Positions 48,371-56,714 of a stretch of DNA of 64,000 nucleotides are shown piece after piece. The notes below the pieces were generated by a model. The model did not search any database and was not told where the DNA came from. It saw only the letters and a program-made list of their open reading frames with translations. Positions within the stretch are counted from its first letter, which is position 1. Every line of letters begins with the position of its first letter. The stretch comes from JACMJL01 sp963791805 (GTDB lineage Bacteria; Bacillota; Clostridia; Clostridiales; Clostridiaceae), in the NCBI GenBank assembly GCA_963791805.1, contig CAWBTU010000003.1:558001-622000 (forward strand). The letters are read 5' to 3'. Position numbers and translations under genes: made by a program.

Positions 48371-48973
48371 TTATTCCATGATGTCTGGCAATTCATTTAC
48401 ATAATCCGGTATATTGTAAATTATATCCTGTAAGGATTTTGCTTTTTCCAGAATCTTAATCGTATCAAAATGTGGATTTGCATATATGCCATTCCAAAAA
48501 TACTCATCATACTCTTTCCGATTGGGATATGCGAGTATCGGTTTACCCATAGAAAATTGAGCGTTTTTCCCATTTGTATTGCCGTTAGCATCAACCTTAA
48601 TCCAATGGTTATCAACAAAAATAGCATTATAACAATGAACAGCATAACCCAAAGAGTCATCATTTTTGAGGTTAATATGTTGAAAACAAAAACCAACAGC
48701 AATACCCTGCGACCTCAATAACGCCGCAAGAAGATTGGCCTTTGCATGACATATTCCAGTTTCATGCTTTAAAACATCAGAAGCTTTTACTGTAATCATT
48801 TTGGCATTAATGTCAAAGGAGTGAGGTATAATATCCCTTACAAATTCATATGCAATTTTCGCCTTATCAATATCGTTATTCAGATTTTTAAAAAGCTGCT
48901 CTGTTTTTGCTAAAATAATTGGTGACATATAGTCTATGTATTGGTTTTCTGCTAAAAAAGGCTTCATGTCCAT
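48371..48973 (-). CDS. Transglutaminase-like cytoplasmic protein
   Basis: A 200-residue transglutaminase-core protein with the triad Cys in GICHAKANLLAALLR, His in YAVHCYNAIFV and Asp in WIKVDANGN. It has no signal peptide or membrane helix, unlike the surface protein at 24972, so it is probably a cytoplasmic peptidase-like enzyme of unknown substrate. An upstream in-frame ATG at 49045 exists, but GGTGGAGGTGTTATAAA places the start at 48973. Confidence 0.85.
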   Translation of the reverse strand: MDMKPFLAENQYIDYMSPIILAKTEQLFKNLNNDIDKAKIAYEFVRDIIPHSFDINAKMITVKASDVLKHETGICHAKANLLAALLRSQGIAVGFCFQHINLKNDDSLGYAVHCYNAIFVDNHWIKVDANGNTNGKNAQFSMGKPILAYPNRKEYDEYFWNGIYANPHFDTIKILEKAKSLQDIIYNIPDYVNELPDIME

Positions 48974-49367
48974 TTTATAACACCTCCACCTAATATAAAT
49001 AATCGTTAGTTCACATTTCTTTACAAGTGTGACACACATACTCACATTGTAATTAACTTTAAATATACCATAAAATAACTTTTTTTATCAACTAACTTAA
49101 AATCATTCTTACCCGCATTTCTACATTGCACAGCCTGTCCAATATTCATTTATCCTGTCCCAAGCCATGTAACACAATAGCTAATTTTTACATAAATGAA
49201 AAAATTAGCACCCCTGAGGTCGTTATGGGGTAACTATGAACAAAGGAATTAATCTAGGTATAAAAGAAGAGTGGCAAAATAAAAAATCAAAAGCAAAGTA
49301 TAATATTTAAGTAAATAAATTATTAGGGTATAATAAGAATATAGAAAAGTTATAAGAGATGAGTTAA
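48974..49367. other. Non-coding region before the DUF4160/DUF2442 pair
   Basis: About 390 bases of AT-rich sequence between divergent genes. No clear open frame or repeat is seen. The missing N-terminal part of the DUF4160 gene could not be found here in any frame by eye. Confidence 0.5.
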
Positions 49368-49523
49368 ATGCCTAATAAACAATTAAAAATGCTTTTTGGT
49401 TGGGCGGCATTACACCAAGAAGAGTTAAAGGAAGAATGGTACTTAGCAACTTTACAAGAAGAATTGTTTTCTATAGAGCCATTAAGATTGGAGGTAAAGA
49501 TATGGGGAAAATTAGAATTGTAG
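49368..49523 (+). pseudogene. DUF4160 protein, N-terminally truncated
   Basis: A 51-residue frame, MPNKQLKMLFGWAALHQEEL, KEEWYLATLQEELFSIEPLR and so on, matches only the C-terminal half of DUF4160 proteins (where LxxWxxLHxEELxxxWxxA and IxPL are conserved). The family is normally 80-95 residues with an N-terminal HDHxPPHFH-type part, which is absent. The gene overlaps the DUF2442 start, the usual arrangement for this pair, which is sometimes viewed as toxin-antitoxin-like. No strong ribosome binding site precedes 49368. Confidence 0.65.
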
Positions 49524-49778
49524 ATGTTGTCGCAAATGAGGATTTTTTCATTAACTGTAACCTTCGATAACAATGAAATAAAAATTTATGATATGAAGAA
49601 TAAACTATTTGGTGTTTTTGAAATACTTAATGATATAAATAAGTTTAAAGAAGTATTCATCGATGACAATGGGGATATTGCTTGGGATAAGGATAAAAAT
49701 TTGGATTCTAATATACATTGGAATAATAGATTAGATATATGTAAAGATGCTGTTTATATGAATGGAACTTTGCATTAA
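49502..49778 (+). pseudogene. DUF2442 protein with a frameshift in a T6 run
   Basis: ATG at 49502 after TTGGAGGTAAAGAT starts MGKIRIVDVVANEDF and then loses frame. The frame beginning at 49524 supplies the rest: SLTVTFDNNEIKIYDMKNKL, FGVFEILND and onward to 49778. Removing one T from the T6 run near 49542-49547 gives ANEDFSLTVTFDNNE, exactly the DUF2442 consensus. Either a sequencing error, a phase-variable slip or a real mutation. DUF2442 is the usual partner of DUF4160. Confidence 0.75.
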
Positions 49779-49817
49779 CCGCCGGGGCGCTTATGTACAA
49801 TAAAATAAGCGGAGAAT

Positions 49818-49855
49818 TAAAAAAAGTAAGCTGCTAGCTATCCTAGTGGCTTTTT
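49818..49855 (+). terminator. Terminator after the DUF2442 gene
   Basis: AAAAAAGTAAGCTGCTAG and CTAGTGGCTTTTTT form a hairpin followed by T residues. Confidence 0.65.
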
Positions 49856-49904
49856 TCAATAGAAAGGGAACATTATTTATTTTTGTTTTTAAGGAGTGAA
49901 AATC

Positions 49905-50336
49905 ATGGAGATAAGGCAAATGACAATTGAGGATTATGATAAAGTATATAAATTATGGACAAGTACAGCGGGAATGGGTATGCGTAATTTAGATGATTCA
50001 TTTCAAGGCATAAAAAAGTTCTTAAAAAGAAATCCTACCACAAATTATATTGCGCAAGTGGATGATAAGATTATAGGTGTAATATTATGTGGACACGATG
50101 GAAGAAGAGGATACATTTATCATTCAGCAGTTGATAGTGATTATCGTGAAAATGGAGTTGGAAAAGCTTTAGTAAACGCTGCGCTTCACGCTTTAAAAAA
50201 AGAAGAAATAAATAAAGTTGCACTTGTTGCATTTGGTTCAAATGATTTAGGAAATAAATTTTGGCAATCACTAGGGTTTGATAAACGAGATGATTTAATT
50301 TATAGAAATTTAAGTATTAATGAAAATAATTTTTAA
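49905..50336 (+). CDS. GNAT-family N-acetyltransferase
   Basis: A 143-residue GNAT protein that transfers acetyl from acetyl-CoA. The acetyl-CoA-binding segment is VDSDYRENGVGKALVNAALHAL, and the C-terminus KFWQSLGFDKRDDLIYRNL is typical. The substrate is unknown. GTG at 49896 lies within the ribosome binding site AAGGAGTG, so ATG 49905 is preferred. It is the first of three GNAT genes within 1.8 kb, each with its own leader. Confidence 0.9.
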   Translation: MEIRQMTIEDYDKVYKLWTSTAGMGMRNLDDSFQGIKKFLKRNPTTNYIAQVDDKIIGVILCGHDGRRGYIYHSAVDSDYRENGVGKALVNAALHALKKEEINKVALVAFGSNDLGNKFWQSLGFDKRDDLIYRNLSINENNF

Positions 50337-50484
50337 CATATATAGATTAAGGAGTTAGATATATATTAGAAGATGAAAAATTGATTCAAAGCAAGAGCAT
50401 AACATTTGTATTTACTAGTACTGAGTAGTTGGTGCTTTCTTTTGGAATTAAGCAAATCTGAAAAGATAATTCACTTGAATTAGG

Positions 50485-50530
50485 AGGTATAAATAACAAA
50501 AATATTGTATAATGGTATTTAAAGTTAATT
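50485..50530 (+). repeat. Promoter-like repeat, copy 1
   Basis: AGGTATAAATAACAAAAATA, TTG, then TATAATGGTATTTAAA is nearly repeated at 63237-63277. The TATAAT at 50508-50513 could be the -10 of the following GNAT gene. Confidence 0.6.
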
Positions 50531-50579
50531 GTTGTGCAGTTGAATTTATGATAAGTCATAAAAATAGGAGCGTGAAGAA

Positions 50580-51014
50580 ATGGATATAAAAATTAGACAT
50601 TCTAAGTTTGAAGATTTTCAAGATGTGTTTTTACTTTTTAAGCAATTGTGGCCAGATAAAGAGTTGCATTTTAATGACTTAATGACAGTGTTTATTCGAG
50701 GAATACAATCTGATTTTGATAAGTATATCTGTGCTGAATCCCAGGGCAAAGTTATTGGATTTTGTTCCTTTGCCATGGTTAATAACTTCTGGCAGGAAGG
50801 ATATATTGCATATGTTTACGCAATGGTAGTAGATGGTTCTTTTAGAAATGAAGGTGTTGGTACAAGTCTCCTTCAAAAAGCTTTTGATATTGCTAAAATG
50901 AGTGGCTGCAAAAAAATTGAATTGGATTCTGGATTTCCACGTGAAAATGCTCATAAGTTTTATGAGCGGATAGGTTTTGAGAAAAGAGCATATTTGTTTT
51001 CAAAGGATTTATAA
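50580..51014 (+). CDS. GNAT-family N-acetyltransferase
   Basis: A 144-residue acetyltransferase: VIGFCSFAMVNNFWQEGYIA, the acetyl-CoA loop VDGSFRNEGVGTSLLQKAFD and the end FPRENAHKFYERIGFEKRAY, resembling aminoglycoside-6'-type or amino-acid GNATs. The substrate is unknown. AGGAGCGTGAAGAA precedes the ATG at 50580, about 70 bases after a TATAAT box. Confidence 0.9.
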   Translation: MDIKIRHSKFEDFQDVFLLFKQLWPDKELHFNDLMTVFIRGIQSDFDKYICAESQGKVIGFCSFAMVNNFWQEGYIAYVYAMVVDGSFRNEGVGTSLLQKAFDIAKMSGCKKIELDSGFPRENAHKFYERIGFEKRAYLFSKDL

Positions 51015-51155
51015 AGTGGAGTTTATATGCAACTAATAATGAAAAATGCATGGATGTAATTACATTAAAATGATGACTAAAAATACAAATATAGAATAAG
51101 GTTGTAATCGTAAGATATATTACTACAATTACATAGGTGATTTGGAGGATTAGGT

Positions 51156-51611
51156 ATGATTAGATACAGGTATGCTGACTTAGATGATGTGAATTTAGTT
51201 GTTTCATTAAGACTTAAATTTTTGGAGGTAGTACCTTCAGATAATTGTTATCATGATATAAAACTAAATATTGAAAAATATTTTAAAACAAAAATACTAA
51301 GTAGAGAATGTTCAGTAATATTGGCTGAAAGTGAAGGCAAAGTTATTGGAACAGGTGTTATGTTCTATTATGATTCTGTTCCATCTATCTCAAATATAGA
51401 AGGTAAAAATGCATATATAACCAGTATGTATGTTCATGAAGAGTATAGAAGGCAGAATATAGCAAGTTGCATATTAACAAAATTAATAGAAACAGCAAAA
51501 GAAAAAAATCACCATTCAGTAATGTTAAACGCAACAGAGATTGGAAAAAACCTATATCAAAAACATGGTTTTATAGATATTCAAAATGGTATGATCTATA
51601 AAAATTTATAA
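51156..51611 (+). CDS. GNAT-family N-acetyltransferase
   Basis: A 151-residue acetyltransferase with MYVHEEYRRQNIASCILTKL as the acetyl-CoA segment and GKNLYQKHGFIDIQNGMIYK at the end. The middle, KVIGTGVMFYYDSVPSISN, fits the GNAT beta strands. The substrate is unknown. TTGGAGGATTAGGT precedes the ATG at 51156. Confidence 0.9.
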   Translation: MIRYRYADLDDVNLVVSLRLKFLEVVPSDNCYHDIKLNIEKYFKTKILSRECSVILAESEGKVIGTGVMFYYDSVPSISNIEGKNAYITSMYVHEEYRRQNIASCILTKLIETAKEKNHHSVMLNATEIGKNLYQKHGFIDIQNGMIYKNL

Positions 51612-51675
51612 AGAAATAATCAATTAACCTCAAGTTTTTATTATTAATATTGGATAGATGAAAGGAAAGATTATT

Positions 51676-51999
51676 ATGAATAATAATTTAGAAATGTTAG
51701 CAGACATCAAAAATTTATCAGCTGAAGAATATAAAAAGTTATGGGAAAATCTTGGACCTATTGAAATTAAAATGATCGAAAAGAATGAGGAATGTAAACA
51801 TAAGCTTGGAGATGTGTTCATATATAAAAACCCTTATGAAAGGCCTCAAGGTGTTTGTACTGCATTGTTGCATGTTTTGGATTTATATATATGGAGAATA
51901 GCACTAGATTTTCCATCTTGGGAAGAAGACGATTGTAAAGTGCACAAAATCCATTGCCCTGATAAAAAAGGAACGGTGTGGGCAGTTAGAAAACTTTAA
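51676..51999 (+). CDS. TIGR04076-like small protein
   Basis: A 107-residue protein: CKHKLGDVFIYKNPYERPQG, ALDFPSWEEDDCKVHKIHCP and PDKKGTVWAVRKL agree with the TIGR04076 pattern (GDxF, a conserved proline, a late CPD). Members are small cytoplasmic proteins of unknown function. ATG 51676 is preferred to 51658, because the latter lies in the GAAAGGAAAG ribosome binding site. Confidence 0.7.
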   Translation: MNNNLEMLADIKNLSAEEYKKLWENLGPIEIKMIEKNEECKHKLGDVFIYKNPYERPQGVCTALLHVLDLYIWRIALDFPSWEEDDCKVHKIHCPDKKGTVWAVRKL

Positions 52000-52077
52000 T
52001 AGCATAGTATTAGTGGGTTGATTTATAATTGTAAATTATTACAAATTAATCTTAAAAAAATTGGAGGATTGTTAATG

Positions 52078-52596
52078 ATAAAGAATAAAAAAGTACTATT
52101 AGCTATGGGAGTAAGTTTTATAGCAATATTGTGTTTTTCTTATATTTGGAACACCGAGCTACCAGTCTATGAAAGTAAAAAGTGAAGGGTTTTCAGCTTT
52201 AGAAACAAAGCTAAAAAAAGCCTCTAGTGAAAATTCTGAAATAGATATAAGTAAACTAACAAATTTTGATTGGGATGAATGCTATGTATTTACTCCCTAC
52301 TATCCTTCAAAAGATATTTATGAAAAAGTAGGAACAGAATGGACAACGGCTAAAACATATATCGGATTTCGTATATCTCACAGTAGGGAAAATGATACTG
52401 TAAATGATGAAGATTTTTGATGGTATTTAAAAAAGGAAGTAAAGTGGTTTTAGCAAAAAAATATAGTACAAACCAGCTACCTGTTATTTTTAAATTAGAT
52501 AACTATAAATTCACGAGCAATAATGCAAAGTTCTTAGTAGCAGATTCAAAAATAAATAATGAAGGTAAAATTAAGGAGTTAGTTTTAAAAAATTAA
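52078..52596 (+). pseudogene. Membrane-anchored protein gene with two frameshifts
   Basis: Three consecutive frames together read as one protein of about 170 residues. Frame 1 (52078 on, after TTGGAGGATTGTTA) has a membrane anchor MIKNKKVLLAMGVSFIAILC. Frame 2 (to 52420) has SEGFSALETKLKKASSENSE and NFDWDECYVFTPYYP. Frame 3 (52420-52596) has VFKKGSKVVLAKKYSTNQLP. Frame 3 is back in register with frame 1. Removing one A from the A5 run at 52180 and adding one T to the T5 run near 52415 gives a smooth product. The family is not named; similar small lipoprotein-like proteins occur in clostridia. Confidence 0.7.
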
Positions 52597-52617
52597 AACA
52601 TATTGTGTAAAAATGCC

Positions 52618-52845
52618 ATAGGGGCGTGCTGTGCACGCCCGTTCGAATTATAATTATTATCAGAAATCGGATTGATCATTAACAACGAAATAAATACAAT
52701 ATCTCCAATTTACCATGGTATTATTATTGGTAAAAATGTTATTATGCCAAATCACATATTTATGATTATTATTTTGCAATGCAATGAAACGGTGAATGTG
52801 GTGAATACGGACGACCAAAGGTCGCCCCTACGGTATCTTGGATTA
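52618..52845. mobile_element. Relic of a REP-associated (IS200-like, Y1) transposase element
   Basis: A frame at 52672-52868 reads ISPIYHGIIIGKNVIMPNHI, then FMIIILQCNETVNVV and TDDQRSPL. MPNHxxMI is the HUH motif region of Y1/RAYT transposases, although its second histidine is replaced by phenylalanine. Flanking palindromes GGGCGTGCTGTGCACGCCC (about 52622-52640) and CGACCAAAGGTCGCCC (about 52812-52827) look like REP ends. Most of the transposase is missing, so the element is dead. Confidence 0.7.
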
Positions 52846-52868
52846 TTCAGCAATCTGGAGGGATACTA

Positions 52869-53396
52869 ATGTGGAAACTTAAAGATAAAAAAACAAAGTG
52901 GATTATCATTATTTTTATTACGCTAATAACAGTACTTGAGATATATTTTGTATTTAAAATCCGCAAGACCTATAAAGGGGTATATCGTATTGCAATTTTT
53001 GTTCCATTTATTATATTTCAACCATTTTTGTGTGAGAAATTTTTAAAAAGGCAAAAGCAAATACTAAATTATAAAACAAGAATAATTATAATGTGTACAA
53101 TAGTTATTTGCTTGCCGCTAACAATTTATTTAACTTTGCCGCGATATACATATGGTGAAGGAAAGCAGATTGTTAAGCAAAAAATGGAACCAAGTAAAAA
53201 AGAGGCATTGGTTGATTATCCTTTTGACCAGTGTACTATAGATGTAGGTAATAACCCTAAACAGATATTTGTATTAAATAAAGAATATTACTATAAGATT
53301 AGCTCAACTGAGGGGAATAAATATTATATAGTTAATCCTCTAACAGGTAAGGTAGACCAATTAGCACAAGACTTTTGGCAGAATTTAAAAAAATAA
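52869..53396 (+). CDS. Membrane protein of unknown family
   Basis: A 175-residue protein with three hydrophobic helices (about 11-30, 40-55 and 70-88) and a C-terminal domain of about 85 residues outside the membrane, KEALVDYPFDQCTIDVGNNP and IVNPLTGKVDQLAQDFWQNL. GGAGGGATACTA precedes the ATG at 52869. A near copy of its last 27 bases recurs at 55785-55812, after the MFS gene. No function is assigned. Confidence 0.7.
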   Translation: MWKLKDKKTKWIIIIFITLITVLEIYFVFKIRKTYKGVYRIAIFVPFIIFQPFLCEKFLKRQKQILNYKTRIIIMCTIVICLPLTIYLTLPRYTYGEGKQIVKQKMEPSKKEALVDYPFDQCTIDVGNNPKQIFVLNKEYYYKISSTEGNKYYIVNPLTGKVDQLAQDFWQNLKK

Positions 53397-53471
53397 TATA
53401 ATCGATAAAACGTGGCAGAAAATGTCGAGTGATAAAATTCCTTTAGTCGTATTATTAGAGAAGGGGAAAAA

Positions 53472-54359
53472 ATGATGGATTGGATAGAACAATTAAACAG
53501 TGCAGTTAACTACGTTGATGAGAATCTTGACAAAGAAATTTCATATGAAAGAATTTCTCAAATTGCAGGATGTTCTATATACAATTTTCAAAGGATGTTT
53601 TCATATATTGCAGATAAGTCCTTGTCTGAGTATATTAGGAATAGACGGCTTACTATGGCCGCCTTTGATGTTATCAATAGTAAAGACAAAATTATTGATA
53701 TCGCTATGAAATACGGATATGATTCACATGATTCCTTTACAAGAGCTTTCCAAAAATTTCACGGGGTGCTTCCATCAACAACGCGAAACGAAACTGTTAG
53801 ATTAAAGTCATGTCCTAAAATCTCTTTTCAAGTGTCAATTAAGGGAGAAACGCACATGGATTATCAAATTGAGCAACGTCCAGCCTTTACAGTATCAGGT
53901 TTCAAAAGAAGGATTTGTACAAAAGATGCGTTCAGTCTTGTGCCACAGATTTGGAATACCGCATGGAGTGAAGGTATTACGGATCCAATGGAGGAACTTT
54001 CTAAACAAGAAGGATATCGACCAGCAGGACTTCTTGGAATCTGCGATGGATACAGCTGGGGTGATTCTGAGGAAATGGACTATTATATGGGGGTGACTAC
54101 CTATGTGGATGTACCTCAATGTAAAAGGCTTGAGCCACTTGAAGGGATGAGTACAATTGAATTTCCTAAAGCTACATGGGTAATTGTGGAGGCCAATGGA
54201 AAACTGCCCAATGCAGTTCAACAAATGTATAAAAAATTTTATACTGAGTGGCTACCCAATTCCGGCTATGGATTAGAGGATATACCCATAATAGAATGTT
54301 TTATAGAGGATAATAGACAAGAATTTTGGGTTGCAATTAGAGCAATTAACAAATATTGA
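53472..54359 (+). CDS. AraC-family regulator with GyrI-like effector domain
   Basis: A 295-residue regulator. The N-terminal AraC double helix-turn-helix is at about 8-105 (ISYERISQIAGCSIYNFQRM and IAMKYGYDSHDSFTRAFQKF). The C-terminal GyrI-like/AraC effector-binding domain is at about 125-295 (YQIEQRPAFTVSGFKRRI, WVIVEANGKLPNAVQQMYKK). The layout is that of Rob/BltR-like multidrug or stress regulators. The MFS gene 82 bases downstream is a likely target. Start 53472 or 53475; AAGGGGAAAAA precedes both. Confidence 0.9.
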   Translation: MMDWIEQLNSAVNYVDENLDKEISYERISQIAGCSIYNFQRMFSYIADKSLSEYIRNRRLTMAAFDVINSKDKIIDIAMKYGYDSHDSFTRAFQKFHGVLPSTTRNETVRLKSCPKISFQVSIKGETHMDYQIEQRPAFTVSGFKRRICTKDAFSLVPQIWNTAWSEGITDPMEELSKQEGYRPAGLLGICDGYSWGDSEEMDYYMGVTTYVDVPQCKRLEPLEGMSTIEFPKATWVIVEANGKLPNAVQQMYKKFYTEWLPNSGYGLEDIPIIECFIEDNRQEFWVAIRAINKY

Positions 54360-54441
54360 AAGCATATATGTAGCATTTCACTTATTAAAGTAGTACCTAG
54401 ATTTTTTTCTCCTAAACTATTTCTAAGGGAGTATGGTGTAA

Positions 54442-55746
54442 GTGGAAACAAATATTGAAGTTATGAAAAGTACGAAACCTGAAAGTGTGCTTAAGAATCA
54501 AAATTTTCTTTTGCTATTTTTAGGCAAGTTTATTTCCATGATGGGAGATCAAATTTATATTTTTGCACTTGGGTGGTATATATTAAGTGTCACAAAATCA
54601 GGCGCAAAGATGGGAATACTTTTAGCTATAGGATTGTTGCCAGCTGTAATAATAGGTCCTTTTGCAGGTGTGATTGCGGATCGATTTAACCGAAAGAACA
54701 TAATGGTATTAATGGATCTGGCTAGGTTTACAATTGTGCTGGCAATGGCGGGGATACTACAGCAGGGTTTGTTGCATTTATGGGTATTGTACCTGGGTAC
54801 AGCAGTGCTCGAAATATGCGGTGCTATTTTTAATCCTGCAGCATCTGCAATAATACCTAATATAGTAGAAGAAAAGCAGTATTCACAAGCAGCGTCAATG
54901 GATCAACTTATATGGAGCACATGCACTGTTTTGGGTATGTTGACTGGCGGAATACTATTCGGTTTATTGGGTATCACTACTATATTTGTGATAAATGCAG
55001 TTTCATTTCTAATATCATCTATACTGGAATTCAATGTGCATGTTACAAAGCATATTAATCAAAACCCGCAAGAGAATAGTAATATGCTTAAGGAGATAGC
55101 TTTCGGGTATAGCTTTCTGAAAAGTAATAGAGGACTATTTGCAGTTTATATCTATTTTGCAGTTTTGAACTTTTTGATGTTTCCTATAGGAAATATATAT
55201 ATCCCCTATATTTTTAACGTGTTATTAAAGTCTAATTCTATTCAACTTGCAGTAGTACAAGCATCCTTTTTCATTGGGATTATCATTGGTGCTATAGTGA
55301 TGCCTAAATTTCAGGAGAAGGCACAATTTAGAAAGTCGCTTATAACAAGTTCGCTAATAGTAGTTGTGATTGAATTCCTTGCATCAGTAACAGTTACCCC
55401 TGTCCTTATGAAGGCGCTTAGTCTTTGGGCCCTTGTAATAATATTTATGGGACTTTCAATATTACTTGGAATGTTTATGAGTTCGTTCAATATTCAGATA
55501 CAAGTTATTTTCCAGAAGAAAGTATCAGATGATGTACGTGGAAGGGTTTCTTCACTAGTGTCTGCACTTATTTCCGGTATAATACCTGTAAGTTACATGA
55601 TATCTGGTTTCATGACAAACAATATTCCAATATATTTAATTATATTTTGTACCTCATTATCGATTTTTCTAGCTGCTTGGATATTATCAAAAGTCAAAAC
55701 GGTTAATGAATTGGATTCGCAACAACCTCCGCGGTGTAATATTTAA
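54442..55746 (+). CDS. MFS-type efflux transporter
   Basis: A 434-residue major facilitator protein with about twelve helices. The cytoplasmic loop 2-3 motif PFAGVIADRFNRKNIMV near residue 72 and the general sequence place it with MFS_3-type macrolide/enterobactin exporters. The substrate is unknown. It follows the AraC/GyrI regulator in the same direction, consistent with a drug-responsive pair. GTG at 54442 is the start, and AAGGGAG lies 12 bases upstream, slightly far. Confidence 0.88.
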   Translation: METNIEVMKSTKPESVLKNQNFLLLFLGKFISMMGDQIYIFALGWYILSVTKSGAKMGILLAIGLLPAVIIGPFAGVIADRFNRKNIMVLMDLARFTIVLAMAGILQQGLLHLWVLYLGTAVLEICGAIFNPAASAIIPNIVEEKQYSQAASMDQLIWSTCTVLGMLTGGILFGLLGITTIFVINAVSFLISSILEFNVHVTKHINQNPQENSNMLKEIAFGYSFLKSNRGLFAVYIYFAVLNFLMFPIGNIYIPYIFNVLLKSNSIQLAVVQASFFIGIIIGAIVMPKFQEKAQFRKSLITSSLIVVVIEFLASVTVTPVLMKALSLWALVIIFMGLSILLGMFMSSFNIQIQVIFQKKVSDDVRGRVSSLVSALISGIIPVSYMISGFMTNNIPIYLIIFCTSLSIFLAAWILSKVKTVNELDSQQPPRCNI

Positions 55747-55812
55747 AAGTCTCTAGTGAAAATTTTGAACCAATTATCACGAGACTTTTGGCAGAGTTTA
55801 AAAAAATAAGTT
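55747..55812 (+). terminator. Hairpin built from gene-fragment echoes
   Basis: AAAAGTCTC...GAGACTTTT forms a stem after the MFS stop. The left half (AAAAGTCTCTAGTGAAAATT) echoes 52217-52236. The right half (GACTTTTGGCAGAGTTTAAAAAAATAA) nearly equals the end of the gene at 53396. It may act as a terminator, but it looks like a deletion scar of a paralogous gene. Confidence 0.5.
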
Positions 55813-55940
55813 AATCTTTATGGAATATTAGTATATTTGTATAAGATAAAGAAGGAATGTTATATAAAGTTAATGTATGAAAAACCAGCTTATGTGATAT
55901 AATTTAACTAAAGAATAAGGTCAAAAGGGGTTGAATTAGA

Positions 55941-56279
55941 ATGAGTTCAACTATAAAAAATATTTTAGATGAAATAATAGAAAGCATGAAAAAAATATAT
56001 GGAGAAAAACTTAAAGAAGTATTATTATATGGATCTTACGCAAAAGGACTAGAAGATGAGGAATCAGATATAGATATAATGGTGCTGTTAAGTTTAGATG
56101 ATAATGAAATAGAGAGTTATAATAAAAAATTGAATGAAAGCATTACCGATATAAGCTATAACTCAATGAAAGTTATTTCCCTTATAGATTTAAGTTATGA
56201 TAAGTTTAATAACTGGGTAAATGTAGTGCCATTTTACAAAAATGTATTGAATGAAGGAATTGTATTATATGGAGGATAA
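55941..56279 (+). CDS. Minimal nucleotidyltransferase (MNT antitoxin-type)
   Basis: A 112-residue nucleotidyltransferase-fold protein with the signature LLYGSYAKGLEDEESDIDIMV (GS followed by DxD). In MNT/HEPN toxin-antitoxin pairs this enzyme AMPylates and neutralises the HEPN RNase. The HEPN gene starts inside its last codons, giving a tight operon. AAAGGGGTTGAATTAGA precedes the ATG at 55941. Confidence 0.88.
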   Translation: MSSTIKNILDEIIESMKKIYGEKLKEVLLYGSYAKGLEDEESDIDIMVLLSLDDNEIESYNKKLNESITDISYNSMKVISLIDLSYDKFNNWVNVVPFYKNVLNEGIVLYGG

Positions 56280-56636
56280 AATACAAACACTTACAAAGTA
56301 CAGGTTTGAAAAGGCAAGGGAAGATTTAAAAGCTTCAATTAATAGGTCATACTATGCTATATTTCATGCAATAAGAGCTGTAAATGCAATAGATGAATTT
56401 GATTCGAAAAAACATTCAGGAGTAATAGCACATTTTAATCAATTTTTTATTCACACAGGTAAATTTGAAAAAGAAATTTACTCAATAATAATTTCTGCAT
56501 ATAAGATAAGAAAAAATCTGATTACGATGATTTCTATATTGCATCTAGTGAAGAAGCTGAAGAACAACTTAAAAATGCAGAAGTGTTTTTAGAAAAAGTT
56601 GAAAAGTTTTTGAATTCTAACATTGGTACAGATTAA
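56269..56636 (+). pseudogene. HEPN-domain protein (UPF0332 type) with a frameshift in an A6 run
   Basis: ATG 56269 overlaps the MNT stop by 11 bases. Residues 1 to about 83 read normally (FEKAREDLKASINRSYYAIF, KKHSGVIAHFNQFFIHTGKF). The frame then departs at AGAAAAAATCTG (56509-56520) and would end at 56592 with an unrelated tail. With one added A, the expected HEPN C-terminus appears: IRKKSDYDDFYIASSEEAEE, then QLKNAEVFLEKVEKFLNS, ending at 56636. The gene is either inactivated or mis-sequenced. Confidence 0.8.
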
Positions 56637-56652
56637 GGATAAAGAAATAATA

Positions 56653-56683
56653 AATCTTCTTATTTTGTGTAAGGGGATTTTTT
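56653..56683 (+). terminator. Terminator, copy 1 of a repeated form
   Basis: AATCTTCTTA pairs with TAAGGGGATT through G-U pairs, followed by TTTT. Almost the same sequence occurs at 60506-60537. Confidence 0.7.
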
Positions 56684-56714
56684 ATTTTAAGAATATATTG
56701 AAAGGATGCTTAAG

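Noticed and set aside
53500..54224. Small frames inside the AraC-type gene
   Set aside because: All are shadows of the 295-residue regulator in other frames.
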